A stretch of 64,000 nt of DNA from Symbiodinium natans. Taxonomy: Eukaryota > Sar > Dinophyceae > Suessiales > Symbiodiniaceae. The notes under the pieces were generated by a model, which was not told where the DNA came from, did no database searches, and saw only the letters and a list, made by a program, of their open reading frames with translations. The position numbers and the translations under genes are program-made. The DNA is taken from contig CAJNDS010002542.1 of the NCBI GenBank assembly GCA_905221605.1, forward strand, positions 243,953-307,952. Reading direction: 5' to 3'. Positions 58,815 through 64,000 of this stretch are shown here, in pieces (the first letter of the stretch is position 1; every line of letters begins with the position of its first letter).

Positions 58815-58876
58815 GTGGGTTTAGGGTTTAGGGTTTAGGGTTTAGGGTTTAGGGTTTAGGGTTTAGGGTTTAGGGT
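58815..58876 (+). repeat. Telomere-like GGGTTTA array
   Basis: About nine perfect heptamers starting at the putative 5' splice site of exon 14. Confidence 0.95.
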
Positions 58877-59150
58877 GGTCATGGGCGTTGGTTTTGGGGG
58901 GCTTTACAAGTTTAGGACTTAGACCAGGGCCTAGGGTTGAGGGCGTTTTTCCATAGACCGACAACCGGAAACCCTGCAGTTATTGAACTGCTGGCCTAAA
59001 GCCTAAACACTAAACACTAACCTTTAAACCCCCGCCTAAACACTGAACCGTCGCCTCTCTATGATTCTTCGGCTCTATAAACCCTATGGGGTTAGGGTTT
59101 AGGGTTTTGGCTTTAGGGTTTCAGGTTTAGGGCAAACCTGAAACCGAGCT

Positions 59151-59208
59151 CAGGAAAAGGAGGCACGATGGGAGTCGTCGATCTTGCTGCTTTCTCACAT
59201 GGCTCAGA
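59151..59208 (+). CDS. PPR-like exon 15 (KEARWESSILLLSHMAQ)
   Basis: QEKEARWESSILLLSHMAQ fits 'CEK..RWE.A..LL..M'. It may extend a little downstream. Confidence 0.55.
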
Positions 59209-59831
59209 GATTCCTTCAAGAAGCGGTGCTGACACGAAGCCCGGCAAGGACTTTCTGGTGCGTATCCTACTGTCTGAACCCTAATCTCTGTTGTGAGCCC
59301 CTTCAACCCTGAAAGCCATGAACTCGGGCATCGCATCCCGCACCTTCAGTTAGGGGTTTCGCCAAAGAATCAGGTTTAGGGTTTAGGGTTAGGTGGCTGC
59401 TCAGCACGAACCCCCGCAGTAGCCTGCGCCATTCAACCCTTGTCTCAAAACAAATCGAGCTTTAGAACCGTCGCTTTTCGATCTTCCCCCCATCCCAACG
59501 ACATGCAGAACCCTAAGGTCCAACAACTAAACTCCTAAACTAGAAAGAACCCGAAAACCCTAAGCGCCAAACCTTAAACCCTCAAACCCCAAAACCCCCA
59601 AACCCTCAAGCCCTCAAAGCTAAACCCTAAAACCCTCAAACCCTGAACCCTAAGACCCCTAAACCCTAAACCCCCCAAACCCTAAACCCTAAACCCTAAA
59701 CCCTAACCCCTAAACCCTAAACCCTAAACCCTAAACCCTAAACCCTAAACCCTAAACCCTAAACCCCTAACCCCTAACCCCTAACCCCTAACCCCTAAAC
59801 CCTAAACCCAATGCCAGGGAATTCAGTCTTG
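59209..59831. other. Intron-like spacer ending in a CCCTAAA/CCCCTAA array
   Basis: A short G-rich start near 59360-59390; from 59500 almost entirely CCCTAAA variants, with CCCCTAA homogenised at 59762-59800. No gene. Confidence 0.65.
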
Positions 59832-59888
59832 AGCTCCTGCCAACGTGCTGGGCAGTGGCAGTGGGCGCTGCATCTCCTCGAGTGCACC
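59832..59888 (+). CDS. PPR-like exon 16 (SSCQRAGQWQWALHLLECT)
   Basis: SSCQRAGQWQWALHLLECT, near-consensus PPR turn and second helix. Long CCCTAAA array upstream and GGGTTTAGGG downstream. Confidence 0.65.
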
Positions 59889-60246
59889 ACGGTTCAGGCC
59901 AGGATTTCAGGGTAGGGAGGGGTTTAGGGTTAGGGTTTAGAGTTTTATGGTTTAGGGTTTAGGGTTTAGGGTTCGGCATCTCATGTTCTAGGTTACGAGT
60001 CAAGCAGCTCGTCAGGCGGCAAGTAAAAGCCCACCCGCCCATCGACTCCCCTAACGTCTGGACATTTGACATTTTCTGTTTCCTCAGAGTCCTCCTTATG
60101 GTGACGATTCGTAATCCTAAACCCTAAACCCTAGAACCTAAACCCTAAAGCCACTTAGGGAGCCTTACGGAGTAGTGGGGGGTCTTTGACCCTGGGGTTA
60201 CATACCCACACCCCGTGAACCCCCCTCCCTGCAGAACCCTAGAACT

Positions 60247-60335
60247 AACGGTATTCCCTTATGGTCCCTATTTACTTTTACTATATTAACCCCCAAGCCC
60301 GTATTCTAATTATTAAGGCCCCTACATTACCTTAA
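60247..60335 (+). repeat. Dispersed repeat, copy 2 of 3
   Basis: GGTATTCCCTTATGGTCCCT ... TTCTAATTATTAAGGCCCCT, same order as at 4467 and 61949. Confidence 0.6.
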
Positions 60336-60605
60336 ATGCCTGCAAGCAGGAAGCCCCCAAGCACTCAACCCTCAATTTGCTTCTTCGTAGGAAGACGCGG
60401 TTTCTTGGTCTCATAGGCCCTACAAGCCCTACCAGCTTCAACCATGCTACACCCGACGCGCAGAATGAACCCAAGGCCCGAAACCCAACACCCCAACACC
60501 CAAACCCCAAACTTTCCCAAAACCCTAAACCCCAAACCCTAAACCATATAAACCCAAAACCCTAAACCCTAAACCCTAAACGCCCTAAACCCTACCACCT
60601 GAGAG

Positions 60606-60681
60606 GTGGACCTGATCTCCTTCAACTCTGCCATGGCTGCCTGTGAGCGGGGTGGCCTCTGGGGGCAGTGGCGGCGTGTAG
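60606..60681 (+). CDS. PPR-like exon 17 (VDLISFNSAMAACERGGLWG)
   Basis: VDLISFNSAMAACERGGLWG then QWRRV; one of the best PPR matches. CCCTAAACGCCCTAAACCC lies upstream and a GGGTTTGGGGTTTG array downstream. Confidence 0.7.
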
Positions 60682-60699
60682 CGCCTCGGGAATTCCTGA

Positions 60700-61544
60700 G
60701 GTTCAGGGTTTAGGGTTTGGGGTTTGGGGTTTGGGGTTTGTGGTTTGGGTTTGGGGTTGGGGTTTGGGGTTTGGGGTTTGTTTCGGGTCGAAGGTTGCAG
60801 CTTTTTTTGGAAGGTTGTAGGCTTTTTGGGTTTTGGGGTTTGTTGATGGCTTAGGGTTGAAGCTTTAAGGGGTTAGGGTGGGAGGCTGAGCGTTTCTTAC
60901 ATGGCTTTTTCAAGTGAAGTTTTGGGGTTGGGGTTCATATACGGTTTTGGGTTTGTCTTTTTTGGGCTTCGAGTTTTAGGGTTTAGGGTTCTGGATTGGC
61001 CATATAGAGGATTCAAGTTCTCCACTCACCTGGCATCTCCTAGTTCTAACGCACAGGTTGTCCTGTTCTTCGCAAATTTAAAACACACCTAAAAAGCTGC
61101 AGCCTTTGAAGCCTACAAGCAAACAATGCAGCCCGGAACCCCAACCGCAGTAAGCCCGATAAACCCTTTCAAGCCCCGAAAGCCCCGCCCCCCCCCCCCC
61201 CCCCCCCCCCCCACTCCAAAGAACGAACAGGCAATGCAGCTAGTCAGCAATCCCTATAAGTCCTCACATGCCCTATTTCCGCAATCGTACTACACATGGA
61301 CCCCTCGCGGTCAGCCCCCATACTTAAGGTTTAAAACCTCGGCCTCAGACCCTCTGACCCAAAGCCCCCAAGCCCTATAACCCTTCAGCCATTCTTCCTG
61401 AAAGCGCTGTCCGAGAAGGCCATCTCCTCACAATCGTACTTTAATTCCGATAGGGTTGAGGGTTTTGGGACTAGGGTCTATAAGAGCGCACGCGCAGAAC
61501 AAGACCCCAAACCCGCCAAACAACCCTGCTCCTACACCCCCGCG
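60700..61544. other. Intron-like spacer
   Basis: Begins with a GGGTTTG/GGGTTTA array (60700-60780), contains a C25 run near 61188-61212, and ends in CCCAAACCCGCC. No gene recognised. Confidence 0.55.
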
Positions 61545-61616
61545 CAAGCCAACCGTGAGGTGCAGCTCCTGAGGGCTCTGCAGCAACGGCTCCTCGAGGC
61601 GGGTTGGCTTGCGGGG
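61545..61616 (+). CDS. PPR-like exon 18 (VQLLRALQQRLLEAGWLAG)
   Basis: QANREVQLLRALQQRLLEAG, helical, matching the PPR second helix only loosely. Confidence 0.4.
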
Positions 61617-61710
61617 TATAGGCCCTACAGCCAAAACCGAAATCCTAGAGCCCTAAGAGCCCTAAACCCTGGTCTGCCTCAAGGCTCCGAAGGCTCAATG
61701 GCAGCATGTG

Positions 61711-61773
61711 GAGGGTTTAGGGTTTAGGGTTTAGGGTTTAGGGTTTAGGGTTTAGGGTTTAGGGTTTAGGGTT
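61711..61773 (+). repeat. Telomere-like GGGTTTA array
   Basis: Nine heptamers, preceded by a short possible exon end (SMAACGG at 61690-61711). Confidence 0.95.
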
Positions 61774-61948
61774 GTTTCAAACCCCCGAAAAAACCTGCAC
61801 CCCAAAACTACCCCAAACCCCCAAAAGCCCCAAACCCCAAACCACCAACATACCCCAAGACCCAAAGGCTTAAAATTGGGTGCTCCAGATGCTTGGGTTT
61901 CAAGGATATCGCAAACCGCTTGAACCATACGAGAGGGGTCGAACAAAC

Positions 61949-62030
61949 TTCTAATAGTATTCTCCTATGGTCCCTACGTCATTGTTCTAGAATGGCCCCC
62001 AAAAACAAAAACTAAGGCTCCTATATCATT
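61949..62030 (+). repeat. Dispersed repeat, copy 3 of 3
   Basis: TAGTATTCTCCTATGGTCCC ... TTCTAGAATGG ... AAGGCTCCTATATCATT; most diverged copy. Confidence 0.5.
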
Positions 62031-62208
62031 CCATACAAGCCTTCATGGGTTTAGGTACCCAAAAGCCCAGCTTTTCAGCCCCTAAAGACCTCCCACTAAA
62101 CCCCCTGAACCCTAAACCCTAGACCCGAAACCCTAAACCCTAAACCCTAAACCCCAAACCCCAACCCCTAAACCCCTAAACCCTAAACCAACCTTCATCT
62201 ACTCCCAG

Positions 62209-62268
62209 GCCGATGGCATCTCGCTGCTGACGGCCGTGTGCGCCTGCGCCTTGGCTTCGAGGACATGC
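62209..62268 (+). CDS. PPR-like exon 19 (DGISLLTAVCACALAS)
   Basis: ADGISLLTAVCACALASRTC after TACTCCCAG (good acceptor). The first-helix pattern is degenerate; a decayed repeat is possible. Confidence 0.5.
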
Positions 62269-62698
62269 CCCTTGCTGCCCTAAACCCTAACCCCTAAACT
62301 CCTAAACCCTTAAACTCCTAAACCCCTAAACTTAAAACTCCGAAACCCTAAGCCCTGATGCAGGGTTTGGGCTTAGGATTCAGGGATTTAGAATTGTTTA
62401 GGGCTTAGGGCTTTAGGGTTATGAGGGGTTTATGGTTTTAGGGTGTTCAGGTCATCGGGTTTTAGGTATGTTTGGGCCGTTCTGGTTTTAGGATTTAGCC
62501 CTGAAACTTGAAATCCTCGGTTGACGCTTTAGGAGCCGACCAGCCTCCCCTAAAGCCCTTCTAGAACCCCGTTGTTTTTGTTACACCTTGTTTTCCGGAT
62601 TTAGGCTTTAGGGGTGTGTGGTTTGAGGCTTAGAGTTTGGTGTTTAGGGTTGTTGGGCCTCAACCCCAAGCCTTAAAAAGCGCCTAGCTGCAAATCAG

Positions 62699-62809
62699 CA
62701 AGGTGCCAAGGCTGCACAATGGCAGCAAGCTCTTGGCATTCTCGGCGATGCGGCCCAAGCGACCCCGGAGGGCCTTCTGACCTACAATGCAGCCATGGGC
62801 CGCATGTCT
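62699..62809 (+). CDS. PPR-like exon 20 (AAQWQQALGILGDAAQATPE)
   Basis: AAQWQQALGILGDAAQATPE then GLLTYNAAMGRM; almost a whole PPR unit, after AAATCAG (acceptor-like). Confidence 0.65.
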
Positions 62810-63684
62810 TCATGAGCTTCGTGTTTTGTTTGCTATGGTTTACGTAAGGCTTAGTGTAAAGGGACTCGCGCTCGGTTCATGAGTGTTGTTTTTTGTTTGT
62901 CATGGTTTACTTAGTGTTTAGTGTAGAGGGCTTAGAGCTCAGGGTTGAGGGGTTTACGTAGGGTTCCTTCCTCTGTCTCATGCCTTCACCCTGCCCCATG
63001 CCCCATGCCCAGCTGCCCCCAATAGTAAACCTCCCAAGTGATCTTACAGTTTACTCAGTCTACTCAAAATGCCTGGTGCTGCTTCTGGTGCCATTGTTGG
63101 TAGTTTTCGAGAGACCCCAAAACCGTGATCCATGCTCGGTCCGAAAACGCACATGTTGAGTGGTCAATTTAGACCCGAACTTGGGGTTTTCTGTTCAAAA
63201 ATTGACAATTGCTTGGCGGTCTTCCGTGATTCCACAGGCAAGGGTTGCTTAGCCACTGAGCTAGCCTGGGATCAGCTGCCACAGTTGGGCTTGGCTGATT
63301 GGACTGATCGCAATGAACTCCAGGCTTCAGGCGGGCCTCCTAGACATCCAAAACCCCGACCCAGGCACACCCGAATCCCTGATCCCGGCTCCGTCCGAAC
63401 AACCACAACGACGGTCACTGTGGCCCTGCACTTGGGGTTTGCTGTCCAAAATGACCCTTGTTGGGCGGTTGTCGAGACACCCAAAACCCTGATCAGCATC
63501 TTCTTCGAATCAGGTGCAACTCTCTGACATCGCCACGGGGTCAAGATCCAAAGGTCCAAGAACAGCTTGCAATGTAGCTAAGCTTTCTACCTTCCGGACA
63601 AAAATGCTTCTCGGCAACAGTTCCATGCTTCAAGAGGGGGCACCCCTAGACTTACTAGAAGCCCCCAAAGACCTCCCCCAAGGT
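62810..63684. other. Spacer with an internal near-repeat
   Basis: TTTGTTTGCTATGGTTTACGTAAG recurs as TTTGTTTGTCATGGTTTACTTAG near 62890. ACTTGGGGTTT.CTGT..AAAAT at 63180 recurs near 63430, so 63120-63260 and 63360-63500 are diverged duplicates. No gene recognised. Confidence 0.4.
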
Positions 63685-63756
63685 GCCTGCGGCCGCGCTG
63701 CGCAGTGGCAATGGGTGCTTGAGCTCCTCTCTGACATGCAGAAGCAACTGCTGCTT
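63685..63756 (+). CDS. PPR-like exon 21 (CGRAAQWQWVLELLSDMQKQ)
   Basis: ACGRAAQWQWVLELLSDMQK then QLLL; strong PPR second-helix match. Last PPR island in the window. Confidence 0.65.
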
Positions 63757-64000
63757 GAATACAGGAGCCCGAGTTCCCAAGATCATCCCTCTTCCGGATG
63801 TCAATGGATTTCGATTTTGATATGTAAGCTCCCCTAGAAGTCCCTTTGTTGTGGTTAAACAAGGCCCAATTCTTACCACCTCTTGACCTAGGCCCTCTTA
63901 CATTGGGCAGGAGCCCAGAAGACGAACAGCCTCATCTCGTAGTACCTATAGGCCCTTGAGCCCTAACTAAACCCTAAACCGCAAACCCGAAACCCTAACC
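63757..64000. other. Window end, spacer
   Basis: Non-coding looking sequence ending in CCCTAAACC derivatives, probably the 3' end of another intron. Confidence 0.5.

Overview
The window looks like nuclear DNA of a dinoflagellate, most likely of the Symbiodiniaceae type. Three things suggest this. Degenerate TTTAGGG/CCCTAAA heptamers are scattered through all non-element DNA. There are many short coding islands of pentatricopeptide repeat (PPR) type with the 'SACEKG..W..AL.LL' signature common in that group. Everything recognisably coding reads on the + strand. No bacterial operon, rRNA gene, confident tRNA gene or CRISPR array was seen.

Layout. (1) 1-27 kb is repeat-rich. It holds about ten short exon-like islands, several resembling pieces of one repeated beta-sandwich-like domain (motifs such as VATT.TL.GA, GDKATFV, GAG.YKLCY, I..I.P..IT). 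Between them lie telomere-like heptamer arrays, hairpin (MITE-like) repeats, microsatellites and a 2.2 kb block of minisatellites bounded by inverted repeats (5322-7501). (2) 27-35.6 kb and 56.6-63.8 kb hold 21 PPR-like islands, all on +, probably small exons of one or more PPR genes. Most are preceded by CCCTAAA-type sequence and followed by GGGTTTA-type sequence, so the putative introns have complementary ends. (3) 35641-56526 is one giant (20,886 bp) Ty1/copia-order LTR retrotransposon. It has 291 bp LTRs that differ at one base and a perfect 5 bp target duplication (AAAGC), and it sits inside telomere-like DNA between two groups of PPR islands.

The retrotransposon reads: LTR, leader, gag (coiled coil, Gly-rich linker, capsid-like region, CCCH finger), pol (second CCCH finger, aspartic protease, integrase, reverse transcriptase, RNase H), then a long extension with a degenerate hydrolase-like region and a methyltransferase-like domain, then two more very large reading frames, then LTR. 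The last large frame contains a recognisable RNA 2'-phosphotransferase (Tpt1/KptA-like) domain next to a zinc knuckle and a zinc ribbon. Gag is interrupted by an 881 bp terminal-inverted-repeat insertion; removing it with one target copy restores the frame exactly. The long frames change phase at three junctions. A family of 14-base mini-hairpins, whose stems vary but stay paired, recurs through the element. One lies about 4 bases upstream of the pol stop (with two more in the following spacer), one in the overlap of the last two large frames, and one just after the last large frame.

The strongest candidates for something undescribed are the giant copia element with its Tpt1-like domain and covarying mini-hairpins, and the telomere-repeat-ended introns around the mini-exons. 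All domain names rest on motif reading by eye; no database search was possible.
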